64,000 nt of DNA from Mycolicibacterium sp. (GCA_020637165.1 JACJWN010000005.1:1-64000); one strand, 5' to 3'; shown: positions 29,444-39,228, counted from the first letter of the stretch. Numbers and translations: made by a program. The notes: generated by a model not told the origin, from the letters alone.

Positions 29444-30465
29444 GAGGCCTCGGCGGAACCGGTCTGAAGGTCGGGATCTTCATGGTTGTGATGCTGATGC
29501 TGACCGCCGCGCTGTTCGCGATCTTCGGCCAGTACCGGGGCGGCGACCAGAACGGATACACCGCCGTTTTCGACGACGTCTCGAGCCTGAAGGCCGGCGA
29601 CTCGGTCCGGGTGGCCGGCGTGCGGGTGGGCACCGTCGACAGCGTCGAACTGCAACCGGACAACACCGTCCTGGTCGGATTCGGGGCCGAGCGCGACATC
29701 GTGCTCACCTCGGGCACCAAGGCGGCGGTGCGCTATCTCAACCTCGTCGGGGACCGCTACCTGGAATTGCTCGACAGCCCGGGCATGGCCCGGGTCCAGC
29801 CGCCCGGATCGGTGATCCCGGCCGACCGCACCGAAGCCGCCCTCGATCTCGACCTGCTGCTGGGTGGTCTCAAACCGGTGGTGCAGGGGCTCAATCCGGA
29901 GGCCGTCAACGCCTTGACCAACTCGCTGATCCAGATCCTGCAGGGCCAGGAGGGAAACGTCGAGTCGCTGTTCTCCAGAACGTCGGCGTTCGCCGGCGCA
30001 CTGGCCGACAACAGCTCGACCGTGCAGCAGTTGATCGACAACCTCAACGCCGTGCTGGAGACTATCGGCGACGACGGCGACAAGTTCTCCGCGGCGGTCG
30101 ATCGCCTGGAGAAGCTGGTGACCGGACTGGCCGCCGACCGCGACCCGATCGGCACCGCGATCACCGCGCTGGACAACGGCAGCGCGGTGCTGACCGATCT
30201 GCTGGTTCAGGCCAGGACGCCGCTGGCCGGGACCGTTGACGAGTTGGCCCGGCTGGCCCCGCTTCTCGACCAGGACAAGGAAACCCTGGACTTGGCCCTG
30301 CAGAAGGCGCCCAAGAACTACCGCAAGCTGGTCCGGCTCGGCTCCTACGGCAGCTGGATCAACCAGTACCTGTGCGGCATGTCGGTGCGGGTCAGCGATC
30401 TGCAGGGCCGCACCGCCTACTTCCCGTGGATTCTGCAGCACACCGGACGGTGCGCGGAGCCGTGA
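29440..30465 (+). CDS. mceB: Mce family protein MceB
   Basis: The 341-residue MCE subunit B has an anchor helix (GLKVGIFMVVMLMLTAALFA), an MCE domain (YTAVFDDVSSLKAGDSVRVA) and a long coiled-coil-like helical part. The C-terminus ends in the conserved region NQYLCGMSVRVSD. ATGA overlap with mceA fixes the start; the longer frame back to 29257 is shadow. By family it forms part of the hexameric lipid-carrying needle. Confidence 0.92.
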   Translation: MRGLGGTGLKVGIFMVVMLMLTAALFAIFGQYRGGDQNGYTAVFDDVSSLKAGDSVRVAGVRVGTVDSVELQPDNTVLVGFGAERDIVLTSGTKAAVRYLNLVGDRYLELLDSPGMARVQPPGSVIPADRTEAALDLDLLLGGLKPVVQGLNPEAVNALTNSLIQILQGQEGNVESLFSRTSAFAGALADNSSTVQQLIDNLNAVLETIGDDGDKFSAAVDRLEKLVTGLAADRDPIGTAITALDNGSAVLTDLLVQARTPLAGTVDELARLAPLLDQDKETLDLALQKAPKNYRKLVRLGSYGSWINQYLCGMSVRVSDLQGRTAYFPWILQHTGRCAEP

Positions 30466-30484
30466 TGGACGCCAGCAGGCCCGC

Positions 30485-31594
30485 ATGCTGAAATACCGCG
30501 GCTCCCACCTCATCCGCTCCGGCTTTATCGGCCTGGTGCTGATCGTCCTCGTGATCACCGTCGGTCTACAGACCCAGCGGCTGGTCAGCCTGGCGACCTC
30601 GGTGCGCCATCAGGCCCTGTTCGCCGAGGCCGGCGGGCTGGCGCCCGGCAACGACGTCAGGGTGTCGGGGGTAAAGGTGGGCACCGTCTCCGGGGTGTCA
30701 CTGCAGCGCGGCCGGGCGCTGGTCGACTTCTCGGTCAGCGGCAAGGTCCGCCTCGGCTCGGACACCACCGCCCACATCCGGACCGGAACGCTTCTGGGTC
30801 AGCGGGTGCTGACGCTGGAGTCCGCCGGAGCGGGCCGGCTGCGCAGCGCCGACGTCATTCCGCTCTCGCGCACCGGGTCGCCCTACTCGCTGACCGATGC
30901 CCTCGGCGAATTCACGGCCAACACGGCCGAGACCGATACCGCCGCGCTCAACCAGTCGCTGGACACGCTGTCGGCGACCATCGACCGGCTGGCCCCGCAG
31001 CTGGGCCCGACCTTCGACGGGATCAGCCGCATCTCCCGGGCGCTCAACGAGCGCAACGAGTCGCTGTCGGATCTGCTGCGCAGTGCCGCCGAGGTGACCG
31101 GCATCCTCTCCGCGCGCAGTCGGCAGGTGAACACGCTGATCCTCAACGCCAACGAACTGCTCGGCGTTCTCGAGGACCGCCGGTTCGCCATCGCCAACCT
31201 GCTGGCCAACACCTCGGCGCTGTCCCAGCAGCTCAGCGGGCTGGTGGCCGACAACGAAGAGCAGCTCGCACCGGCCCTGGAGAAGCTGAACTCGGTGACC
31301 GAGATACTGCAGCGCAACAACGACAACATCACCAAGGGGATGGCCGGCCTGGCGAAGTTCCAGCTCACCCAGGCTGAGGCCGTGAACGGGGGCTTTTACT
31401 ACAACGCCTTCGTCGCCAACCTCAGCCCGGCGCAGACCCTGCAACCGTTCTTCGACTACGCGCTGGGCTTCCGGCGCGGGGTCAACGCCGGCCAGCCGCC
31501 GGACAACGTCGGTCCGCGGGCGGAATTCCCCTTCCCGTATAACGGCATTCCCCAGCCGAATGAGACCTGGGGCCCACCACCGGGGCCGCCATGA
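30485..31594 (+). CDS. mceC: Mce family protein MceC
   Basis: The 369-residue MCE subunit C has an N-terminal anchor (GFIGLVLIVLVITVGLQTQRL), an MCE domain (FAEAGGLAPGNDVRVSGVKVG) and helical repeats, with the end FPYNGIPQPNETWGPPPGPP, a characteristic C-subunit tail. The start lies 19 bases after mceB; AGCAGG just upstream is a modest ribosome site. The stop overlaps mceD by four bases. Confidence 0.9.
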   Translation: MLKYRGSHLIRSGFIGLVLIVLVITVGLQTQRLVSLATSVRHQALFAEAGGLAPGNDVRVSGVKVGTVSGVSLQRGRALVDFSVSGKVRLGSDTTAHIRTGTLLGQRVLTLESAGAGRLRSADVIPLSRTGSPYSLTDALGEFTANTAETDTAALNQSLDTLSATIDRLAPQLGPTFDGISRISRALNERNESLSDLLRSAAEVTGILSARSRQVNTLILNANELLGVLEDRRFAIANLLANTSALSQQLSGLVADNEEQLAPALEKLNSVTEILQRNNDNITKGMAGLAKFQLTQAEAVNGGFYYNAFVANLSPAQTLQPFFDYALGFRRGVNAGQPPDNVGPRAEFPFPYNGIPQPNETWGPPPGPP

Positions 31595-33093
31595 TGCGCA
31601 ACCGACGCACTGCGGTCCTCGCCGCACTGCTGGCCCTGCTGGTCGCGGGGGGAGCGACCCTGCTGGTGCGCAATGCGGTGTTCAAGCCGATGACGATCAC
31701 CGCCTATTTCACCAGCGCCACCGCGATCTATCCGGGTGACCAGGTCAGGGTCGCCGGGGTCAAGGTCGGCACCATCACCGAGATCGAGCCGCAGGGCACC
31801 AAGGCGAAGATGTCCCTCGCCGTCGACCGTGCGGTACCCGTCCCGGCCGACGCCAGGGCCGTCATCGTCGCGGGCAACCTGGTCGGGGCCCGCTACGTCC
31901 AACTGGCTCCGGCCTATGTCGAGGGCGAGTCCACCGGGCCGAGGATGCGTGACGGTGCCGTTATCGACACCGACCGCACCGCGGTGCCCGTCGAATGGGA
32001 TCAGGTCAAGGAGCAATTGAACAGGCTGGCGACCGATCTCGGTCCCACCCTGGACCGGTCCACCACCTCGGTGGGAAGGTTCATCGACAGCGCGGCCGGC
32101 GCCATGGAGGGCAATGGCGACAAGCTGCGGGAGACCATCGGGCAGCTGTCCGGACTGAGCCGAATCCTGGCCGACGGCAGCGGCGACATCGTCGGGGTCA
32201 TCTCCAACCTGCAGACCTTCGTCACCGCGCTGCGCGACAGCAACACCCAGATCGTGCTGTTCCAGGATCGGCTGGCCACGGTGGCCGGGGTGCTCGACGG
32301 CAGCCGGGCCGATCTCGACGCGGCGCTGACCAACCTCTCCGGCGCCATGGTCGACGTCCAGCGGTTCGTCGCCGGCAGCCGCGACCAGGCCGCCGAACAG
32401 GTTGCGCGGCTCGGCGACGTGGTGCGCAACATCTCCGAGAACCAGATGGTCCTGAAGAACCTGCTGCACGTCGCGCCCAACGCGATCGGCAACAGCTACA
32501 ACATCTACAACCCGGACATCCAGAGTGCGCTGGGCGGTTTCGCGCTGGCCAACTTCTCCAACCCGCTGCAGGTCGTCTGCGCGGCCATCGGGGCGATCGA
32601 GAACGTGACGGCCGGTGAGACCGGCAAACTGTGCTCGCAGTACCTGGGTCCCGCGCTGCGGCTGCTCAACTTCAACTACCTGCCGATGCCGTTCAACGCC
32701 TATCTGGGCAAGTCGCCGAGCCCGTGGAACCTGATCTACTCCGAGCCCGAACTGGCACCCGGCGGGGCGGGCAGCCCGGCGCCCGCGGAGATCCCGCCGG
32801 ACATCTCGGCCTACACCGGACTGCGCGGGGATGTCCCGCCGCCGCCGGGGTGGGCCGGACCGCCCGATCCCCGGCGCGGCGCCTACGCGCCCGACGGACT
32901 GCCCGCGGACCCCCAGCCGGCGCTGTTCCCCGGCGCCCCGCTTCCGCCCGGAACCCCGCACGGTCCGGTGACGCCGTCGAATCTCGACGAGTTACTGTTG
33001 CCCGCCGAAGCCGCCCCCGCGGCGGCCCCCGAGCGGCCGCCGATGCCGGGGCCGGTACCGCTGCCGGCCGGGGTGGGGGAGGCACCGCCATGA
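31591..33093 (+). CDS. mceD: Mce family protein MceD
   Basis: The 500-residue MCE subunit D has an anchor (AVLAALLALLVAGGATLLV), an MCE domain (ATAIYPGDQVRVAGVKVGTI) and the long helical tunnel segment. The C-terminal 130 residues are low-complexity and rich in proline and alanine. An RGD tripeptide in LRGDVPPPPGW (about residue 415) lies in this tail; its significance is unknown. The gene starts at ATGATG overlapping mceC and ends overlapping mceE by four bases. Confidence 0.9.
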   Translation: MMRNRRTAVLAALLALLVAGGATLLVRNAVFKPMTITAYFTSATAIYPGDQVRVAGVKVGTITEIEPQGTKAKMSLAVDRAVPVPADARAVIVAGNLVGARYVQLAPAYVEGESTGPRMRDGAVIDTDRTAVPVEWDQVKEQLNRLATDLGPTLDRSTTSVGRFIDSAAGAMEGNGDKLRETIGQLSGLSRILADGSGDIVGVISNLQTFVTALRDSNTQIVLFQDRLATVAGVLDGSRADLDAALTNLSGAMVDVQRFVAGSRDQAAEQVARLGDVVRNISENQMVLKNLLHVAPNAIGNSYNIYNPDIQSALGGFALANFSNPLQVVCAAIGAIENVTAGETGKLCSQYLGPALRLLNFNYLPMPFNAYLGKSPSPWNLIYSEPELAPGGAGSPAPAEIPPDISAYTGLRGDVPPPPGWAGPPDPRRGAYAPDGLPADPQPALFPGAPLPPGTPHGPVTPSNLDELLLPAEAAPAAAPERPPMPGPVPLPAGVGEAPP

Positions 33094-34334
33094 TGCGTCG
33101 ACCGGCGATCGGCGCGGGTTGCCTCCTGCTCGCCGTCAGCCTTATCGGGACGGTCGGGGGCTGCGGGTTCGGCGGGCTGAACTCGTTGCCGCTGCCCGGT
33201 GCGGTGGGGCGCGGCCCCGACGCCGCCGTCTACCACGTCGAGTTGGCCAATGTCTCCACCCTGGAACCGAACTCGCCGGTCCTGGTCGACGACGTCGTGG
33301 TCGGCAGCGTGAACCGGATGACGGTGCGGGACTGGCACGCCGAGGTGGAGATCTCGGTGAAACCCGAGGTGAGTATCCCCGCCAACGCGGTCGCGACGGT
33401 GGGACAGACCAGCCTGCTGGGCTCGATGCACCTCGCGCTCAACCCGCCGCCGGGACAGCGCCCCACCGGTCGGCTCGCGCCCGGGGCCACCCTGGGGCTC
33501 AACAAGACCTCGACCTACCCCTCCACCGAGCAGACGCTCTCGGCGTTGTCGGTGGTGATCAACGGCGGGGGAGTCGGACGGATCGGCGATATCGTCGCCG
33601 AACTCAACGCGGCGCTCAACGGCCGTGAACCACAGATCCGGGACCTGCTGACCCGCCTCGACGAGTTCGTCGGCGTTCTGGCCGAACAGCGGGACAGCAT
33701 CAACTCGACGGTGGCCGCGCTCAATCGGGCGGCCGGAACCTTCGCAGATCATCGTGACGTGCTCAGCGGGGCGCTGGAGCGCATCCCGCCGGCGCTGGAC
33801 GTGCTGGTCGCCGAGCGGCCCAGGTTGACCGCGGCGTTGGAGAAACTCGGCAGTTTCAGCGCGCTGGCCGGGGATCTGGTCACTGAAACCCGGGAGGATT
33901 TGGTCCGCGATCTGGCCAACCTGGAGCCGACCCTGCGGGCGCTGGCCGACGTGGGACCCCAACTCGATCAGGCGCTTGCCTACTTTCTCAGCGCCTTCCC
34001 CTACGGCCAGTCGACCATCGACCGTGCCATCCGGGGCGACTACCTCAATCAGTACATCATCTTCGACTTCACCGTGCCGCGGCTGAAGAAAACCCTCTTC
34101 CTCGGCACCCGCTGGGGCCAGGAGGGCGCCAAACTCGTTCCGGCGCCGGGTGATCCCTGGTACGCCACCTACACCTACGACCCACTCAACGCGCCATTCA
34201 GCCCGCCCCCGGCCGCGGTGGCCGGCATCGACGCCGAGCCCGGGTCGACCCCAGTTCCCGCTCCGGCCCCCGCTCCGGCGGTACCGGACTCCCCGGAGCT
34301 GCAACTGGCCCCGATGGATGAGGGCGGCCGTTGA
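33090..34334 (+). CDS. mceE: Mce family lipoprotein MceE
   Basis: This 414-residue MCE subunit E is of the LprN/LprK type. It has a signal peptide and lipobox (GTVGGC) with Cys25, an MCE domain (YHVELANVSTLEPNSPVLVD) and a helical tail with a proline/alanine-rich end. The lipid anchor replaces the membrane helix of the other subunits. The start overlaps mceD by four bases (ATGA). Confidence 0.92.
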   Translation: MMRRPAIGAGCLLLAVSLIGTVGGCGFGGLNSLPLPGAVGRGPDAAVYHVELANVSTLEPNSPVLVDDVVVGSVNRMTVRDWHAEVEISVKPEVSIPANAVATVGQTSLLGSMHLALNPPPGQRPTGRLAPGATLGLNKTSTYPSTEQTLSALSVVINGGGVGRIGDIVAELNAALNGREPQIRDLLTRLDEFVGVLAEQRDSINSTVAALNRAAGTFADHRDVLSGALERIPPALDVLVAERPRLTAALEKLGSFSALAGDLVTETREDLVRDLANLEPTLRALADVGPQLDQALAYFLSAFPYGQSTIDRAIRGDYLNQYIIFDFTVPRLKKTLFLGTRWGQEGAKLVPAPGDPWYATYTYDPLNAPFSPPPAAVAGIDAEPGSTPVPAPAPAPAVPDSPELQLAPMDEGGR

Positions 34335-35926
34335 TGCTCACCCGATTCGTCCGCACCCAGCTGGTGATCTTCAGCATCGCCGCGATCATCGGCATGACGG
34401 CGATGGTCGTGGTCTACATGCAGGTACCGACGCTGCTCGGGATCGGCCGCATGACGGTCACCCTGGAGCTGCCCGAAACCGGTGGGCTGTACAGGTTCTC
34501 GAACGTCACCTACCGCGGTGTCCAGGTGGGCAAGGTCACCGATGTGCGGGCCACCCGCGCCGGCGCGGAGGCCACCCTGTCGCTGGCCGCCACGCCGAAG
34601 ATCCCGGCCGACCTGCAGGCCACCGTGCGCAGCGTCTCCGCGGTCGGGGAGCAGTACGTGGACCTGCTGCCGCGCACGGATTCCGGGCCCTATCTGCGGG
34701 ACGGCTCGGTGATCCCGATGCGCGACATCCAGGTACCCCAGCGGGTAGGCCCGATGCTCGACCAGGTCAGCGCTCTGCTGCAGAGCATTCCCAAGGACAG
34801 ATTGAGGATGCTGCTGAACGAGTCGTTCCGGGGGCTCAACGGCGCCGGCGACGACCTCGCCGCACTGCTGGAATCCTCATCAAAGCTGTCCGCGGAGTTC
34901 GACGGTCTCGCCGAAAGGGCCCGCGCACTGATCGAGGACGGCCGGCCCCTGCTGGACGCCCAGGCGGTGTCCTCCGAGGCGCTGCGGAGCTGGGCCGCCG
35001 GCCTTGCCGGGGTGACCGGTCAGCTAGTCGACGACGACCCGCAGATCCGGGCGATTCTGGACAACGGGCCGGGTGCACTGGTCGAGGCGTCGCGGCTGCT
35101 TGAACAGGTCAATCCGACGCTGCCGGTCTTGCTGGCCAATCTCACGACGGTGGGCCGGATTGCGGTGACCTACCACGCCTCGCTGGAGCAGCTGCTGGTG
35201 CTGCTGCCGCCCTACATCGCCTCGGTGCAGGCGGTCGGTCTGCCGCGCAACAACCCGACCGGCTTCACCCAGGGCGACTTCACCCTGACCATCGGGGATC
35301 CGCCGGCCTGCACGGTGGGATTCCTGCCGCCGTCGTCCTGGCGATCGCCGTCGGACCTCTCCGATGTCGACACCCCGGACGGCCTGTACTGCAAGCTGCC
35401 GCAGGATTCCCCGATCGCGGTCCGCGGGGCGCGCAACTACCCGTGTATGGGGCAGCCCGGGAAGCGCGCCCCCACCGTCGAGATCTGTGAGAGTGACGGC
35501 GCTTTCGAGCCGCTGGCCATGCGCCAGCACGCGCTGGGCCCCTACCCGTTCGATCCGAATCTGATCGCCCAGGGCATCCCGCCCGATGACCGAGTCAGTT
35601 TCGAGGACCACATCTACGGGCCGTTGGAGGGCACGCCCCTTCCTGCGGGGGTCCTTCCCGAAGGTGCCCCGCGCGCCGATCCTGCGCTGCCCGCCGGCCC
35701 AGCAGCGCCCGCTGATCCCGCGCCGCCGTCGGATCCGCCGGCCGCCGGCGGGGCGGCCGTCGCTCCGAGCTCCTTCGGCTCGACCGCCGGCCCGTCGGTG
35801 GCAATCGCGACGTACGACCCGAAAACCGGACAGTTCGTCACCGCGGACGGCAACGTGGCGCGCCAGACCGATGTCGTGGCAGCCGGCGGCGAGCGGCCCT
35901 GGACGGACCTGCTGCCGACCGGCTGA
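34334..35926 (+). CDS. mceF: Mce family protein MceF
   Basis: The 530-residue MCE subunit F has an anchor (QLVIFSIAAIIGMTAMVVVY) and an MCE domain (LPETGGLYRFSNVTYRGVQVG). The helical part is followed by a cysteine-containing region (FCKLP-like CKLPQDSP) and a proline/alanine-rich tail. It overlaps the mceE stop by one base (TGATG). A TTG at 34331 is an alternative start. It is the last gene of the operon: no Mce-associated (Mas) genes follow, and the next gene is convergent. Confidence 0.9.
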   Translation: MLTRFVRTQLVIFSIAAIIGMTAMVVVYMQVPTLLGIGRMTVTLELPETGGLYRFSNVTYRGVQVGKVTDVRATRAGAEATLSLAATPKIPADLQATVRSVSAVGEQYVDLLPRTDSGPYLRDGSVIPMRDIQVPQRVGPMLDQVSALLQSIPKDRLRMLLNESFRGLNGAGDDLAALLESSSKLSAEFDGLAERARALIEDGRPLLDAQAVSSEALRSWAAGLAGVTGQLVDDDPQIRAILDNGPGALVEASRLLEQVNPTLPVLLANLTTVGRIAVTYHASLEQLLVLLPPYIASVQAVGLPRNNPTGFTQGDFTLTIGDPPACTVGFLPPSSWRSPSDLSDVDTPDGLYCKLPQDSPIAVRGARNYPCMGQPGKRAPTVEICESDGAFEPLAMRQHALGPYPFDPNLIAQGIPPDDRVSFEDHIYGPLEGTPLPAGVLPEGAPRADPALPAGPAAPADPAPPSDPPAAGGAAVAPSSFGSTAGPSVAIATYDPKTGQFVTADGNVARQTDVVAAGGERPWTDLLPTG

Positions 35927-35932
35927 CGCTGG

Positions 35933-36436
35933 TCAACCCACCTTGACCAGCTTGAACGGCATGGTGATGAACAGCGGGAGGCTGCGCCCGCAGGCGCCAC
36001 TGGGACCGGTGGTGGCGTCCTCGCCGACCAGCACGTCGGAGGTCGGGTCGGTGCTGTCTCCACCGGGGGTCATTCCCTTGAAACGGAACACCTGATAGCC
36101 GTCCGCGGTCGACCCGTCCGGGCAGGGTATCCACCGTGGGACGACGTGTTTGACATACCACTCACCACCGGTCTGGTAGATCGGCGCGGTCCAGCCCTGG
36201 TCGCTGCTGACCGTTCCGGTGCACTCGGTGGGATAGCTGCACTGGGAGGAGACGGTCCAGATCGCCCGGACGCTGCGCTCGTCGTGTAAGATGTCGTTGG
36301 TACGGGCCCACTCGCCGTTGGAGGTCGCGGTGAAGGTCCCGTTGAGGGACCACTTGTCGGAGGCCTGGGCACCGGCGGCCGGGTTCAGTACGGCGCCCAG
36401 GGCTGCGGCGGCCAGGGCGGCCACGATCACTCGCAT
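35933..36436 (-). CDS. Putative secreted protein
   Basis: The 167-residue protein has an N-terminal signal peptide with the hydrophobic core VIVAALAAAALGAVL and an Ala-x-Ala-type cleavage region (GAQA). The mature part is small, with four or more cysteines likely to form disulfides (QCSYPTECTG, IPCPDGS, SGACGR), and a WSLNGTFTATSNGEWA start. I recognise this as a type common in mycobacteria but not as a named family. It converges with mceF, six bases apart. Confidence 0.8.
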   Translation of the reverse strand: MRVIVAALAAAALGAVLNPAAGAQASDKWSLNGTFTATSNGEWARTNDILHDERSVRAIWTVSSQCSYPTECTGTVSSDQGWTAPIYQTGGEWYVKHVVPRWIPCPDGSTADGYQVFRFKGMTPGGDSTDPTSDVLVGEDATTGPSGACGRSLPLFITMPFKLVKVG

Positions 36437-37144
36437 TCCGCCATTATGGCCGGTCAGTGGCCTCCGCTGGGGCGGGACGGCCTCGCGGAGCCAACGCTGT
36501 AGGCAACAATGATCACTTCCGCCCCGGGTATCACATCGACTGTTGGTCTGCAGCGAGGTCGATCCCCGCGGGCGGCCGCGCGAAAAGGGTGGCCGGGGAA
36601 GGGGTCGCCGGCACAGCCACGGCTACTTCGCCGGGGAGACGGTCCGGGTTCGAGGACGCACCGCTGCTCGACGATTGCGGCGACGTCACCTACTACCTCC
36701 ACAAGAACGTCGACCTGGGCACAAACATCCACACCGGTGCCTTCAACGGTTCCAGACTGCGCGGGTTCCAAACTGCGCGACGCCAACACCCGATCGAGGT
36801 CTGGCAGCGGGGCTTTAACACCGATCCCGAGCTCTACCCGCCGTCCACGATCGCGCCCACCACCTGAATGGTCGCCCCCATACCGCCCACCGGAGCTCCC
36901 AATGGCTTTCTGGCGCTGCAGCTTCCGATCGCCACGATCACCGGGCTGACTGGTTCGGGCGCTCGATTGAGGAGCGCCGCGCCAGTGTGCCGGGGCCGCG
37001 GTCGCGTTCAGGCCGGGAGGGGCCGGTTGATATCAAAATCGGGCTCCGTTCCGCTCTCCCCATGCCGTCGGCCAATTTTCATGTCAGGATGAGCCAACTC
37101 GGGAAAGGGTCGATAATCGGCTCGGTCCGACCCAGGAGGAGCAC
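36437..37144. other. 708-base region without a confident gene
   Basis: This stretch has no convincing gene. A plus-strand open frame at 36457-36867 has a coherent end (DVTYYLHKNVDLGTNIHTG) and reaches a stop at 36867, but the codon pattern and lack of recognisable domain make it uncertain; it could be a remnant. The last 60 bases hold the likely promoter and ribosome site of rocE. Confidence 0.4.
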
Positions 37145-38608
37145 ATGGCGGTCCCGCCCATCAGCCTCGTCGAGCAGATGTTGCGCACGCGGCCGGTTCT
37201 CGGCGCTCCGGTGGCCCACGGGGCCGCCGCCGAGCTGAAGCGAAGCATCGGCGCGTTCCAGCTGACATTGTTCGGCGTCGGGGCGACTGTCGGCACCGGC
37301 ATCTTCTTCGTCCTGTCCGTGGCGGTTCCCGAAGCCGGACCAGCCGTGGTCGTGTCGTTCCTGATCGCCGGGCTTGCCGCGGGCCTGGCCGCTCTCTGCT
37401 ACGCCGAACTGGCCTCGGCCGTGCCGGTCTCCGGCTCGACGTACTCCTACGCCTATACGACGCTGGGAGAACTGGTGGCGATGGGTGTGGCGGCATGCCT
37501 TCTGTTGGAATACGGGGTGTCGACTGCAGCGGTGGCCGTGGGCTGGAGTGAGTACCTCAACAAGCTGCTCGACAACTTCTTCGGGCATCGTCTGCCCCAG
37601 GCTCTTTCGGCTGCGCCGTGGGGCAACGCCTCCCCGGGCCTGATCAACCTGCCCGCGGTCATCCTGGTTGCGCTGTGCGCAATGCTGCTGATCCGCGGTG
37701 CCAGCGAGTCGGCGAAGGTCAACACCGTGATGGTGTTGATCAAGCTGAGTGTCCTGGTGATGTTCTCCGCTATCGCGTTTACGGCATTCGATGCCGATCG
37801 GTTCGCGGAGTTCGCGCCATTCGGAGTCGCCGGCATCGGGGTGGCCGCCGGCACCATCTTCTTCTCCTATATCGGCCTGGATGCCGTGTCCACCGCCGGT
37901 GACGAGGTCAGGGATCCGCAAAAAACCATGCCCAAGGCCATCCTGGCCGCACTGGTAACCGTGACCGCCGTGTATGTGCTGGTCACCGTTGCCGCGCTGG
38001 GTGCGCAGTCCTGGAAGGGTTTCGAAGGTCAGGAAGCCGGCCTGGCCGCCATCCTGGACAGCGTCACCGGGGCCCGGTACTGGGGTACGGTCCTGGCAGC
38101 CGGTGCGGTGGTGTCGATCTTCTCGGTCACTCTGGTGGTTCTCTACGGACAGACGCGGATCCTTTTCGCGATGGGTCGCGACGGTCTGCTGCCGCCACTC
38201 TTCGCCAAGGTCAATCCACGCACCCTCACGCCGGTGAACAACACCGTCATCGTCGCCATCGTGATCAGCATCCTGGCCGGCTTCGTTCCGCTCGACTACC
38301 TGGCCGACATGGTCTCGATCGGCACCCTGGTGGCCTTCATCGTCGTCTCGGTCGGCGTCATGATTCTGCGGGTACGTGAGCCCGACTTGCCCCGCGGCTT
38401 CAAGGTGCCCCTGTATCCGGTCACGCCGGTGCTGTCGGTGCTGGCATGCGGCTACATCCTGTTCAGCCTGCACTGGTACACGTGGTTGGCGTTCGGTGCC
38501 TGGGTTCTGGTGGTGCTGGTGTTCTACTTCGCCTGGGGGCGTCACCACAGCGCACTCAACGACCGCGGCGCTCTCGATGACCACGGCGCTCTCAGCGACC
38601 ACAGCTAG
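37145..38608 (+). CDS. rocE: APC family cationic amino acid permease (RocE-like)
   Basis: This 487-residue amino acid transporter of the APC superfamily resembles the cationic amino acid transporter (CAT) branch. It has about 12 or more hydrophobic helices. The consensus GVGATVGTGIFF (about residues 39-50) and FFSYIGLDAVSTAGDEVRDP (about 240) are signature segments of lysine/arginine/ornithine permeases. The end has three short repeats (ALNDRG, ALDDHG, ALSDHS). AGGAGG lies five bases before the ATG. The gene lies beside the AsnC, DDAH/ArgZ and rocD genes, an order also seen in M. tuberculosis around rocE, so arginine or ornithine uptake is likely. Confidence 0.88.
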   Translation: MAVPPISLVEQMLRTRPVLGAPVAHGAAAELKRSIGAFQLTLFGVGATVGTGIFFVLSVAVPEAGPAVVVSFLIAGLAAGLAALCYAELASAVPVSGSTYSYAYTTLGELVAMGVAACLLLEYGVSTAAVAVGWSEYLNKLLDNFFGHRLPQALSAAPWGNASPGLINLPAVILVALCAMLLIRGASESAKVNTVMVLIKLSVLVMFSAIAFTAFDADRFAEFAPFGVAGIGVAAGTIFFSYIGLDAVSTAGDEVRDPQKTMPKAILAALVTVTAVYVLVTVAALGAQSWKGFEGQEAGLAAILDSVTGARYWGTVLAAGAVVSIFSVTLVVLYGQTRILFAMGRDGLLPPLFAKVNPRTLTPVNNTVIVAIVISILAGFVPLDYLADMVSIGTLVAFIVVSVGVMILRVREPDLPRGFKVPLYPVTPVLSVLACGYILFSLHWYTWLAFGAWVLVVLVFYFAWGRHHSALNDRGALDDHGALSDHS

Positions 38609-38664
38609 TCCGGACAGTCCGAACCGTACTCCGGCACGACATGCCCGCGTGCTGCGGCCGTGGG

Positions 38665-39111
38665 CTATGAGCGGGAGCGCTCGATGAGATTCGAGAGCAC
38701 GACAATGCTCTCGCTGCGCTCCACCTCTGCGGAGGACCGGATCCGTTCCAGTGCCGACTCCAGATGGCGCATGTCACGAGCCAACACATGCAGGATGGCA
38801 TCGGAGGTCCCGGTGACCGTGGCGGCGCTGACGATCTCAGGAATGTCGATCCAGGCGGCGCGCAACTGCTCGGGGGCGATCCTGCCGTGGCAGTAGACCT
38901 GGACATAGGCCTCGGTGTTCCAGCCCAGCGCATTGCGGTCCACCACCGTTGTGAACCCACGGATGACGCCGCTGTCGAGCATCCGATCCACCCGGCGTTT
39001 CACCGCGGGCGCCGAGAGGTTGACGCACTCTCCGATCTCGGCGAACGTCGCGCGGGCGTTCTCGGCCAACTCCGCCAGAATGCGCTCATCGGTGTCATCG
39101 AGTCGGTCCAT
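38665..39111 (-). CDS. Lrp/AsnC family regulator
   Basis: This 148-residue transcription factor has an N-terminal winged helix (DERILAELAENARATFAEIG, then LSAPAVKRRVDRM) and a C-terminal RAM ligand-binding domain (about residues 65-148). It probably senses an amino acid such as arginine or ornithine and acts on the divergent DDAH/ArgZ-rocD operon and perhaps on rocE. I start at the ATG at 39111, which has GGAAGGT about eight bases upstream; a GTG three codons earlier sits too close to that site. Confidence 0.9.
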   Translation of the reverse strand: MDRLDDTDERILAELAENARATFAEIGECVNLSAPAVKRRVDRMLDSGVIRGFTTVVDRNALGWNTEAYVQVYCHGRIAPEQLRAAWIDIPEIVSAATVTGTSDAILHVLARDMRHLESALERIRSSAEVERSESIVVLSNLIERSRS

Positions 39112-39150
39112 CAGAGCCACCTTCCACGCAATAAATCACCGCGATTGCGG

Positions 39151-39204
39151 ATTGCATGCAATATATATGACGCGAAAACGCAATGAACAGCGATTGATTG
39201 CGTT
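39151..39204. promoter_or_regulatory. Inverted repeats, likely AsnC operator
   Basis: The 117-base divergent region contains a perfect 12-base palindrome ATTGCATGCAAT (39151-39162). It also holds an inverted repeat AACGCAAT (39177-39184) / ATTGCGTT (39197-39204) with a 12-base spacer, and further GCAAT/ATTGC half-sites nearby. This is much more AT-rich and regular than surrounding DNA and fits binding by the adjacent Lrp/AsnC-type regulator. Confidence 0.7.
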
Positions 39205-39228
39205 CGATCGGCGCAATACGATCGCTCC

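Noticed and set aside
32805-32825. RGD motif in MceD as a host-cell adhesion site
   Set aside because: A tripeptide in a low-complexity proline-rich tail is expected by chance; no further evidence.
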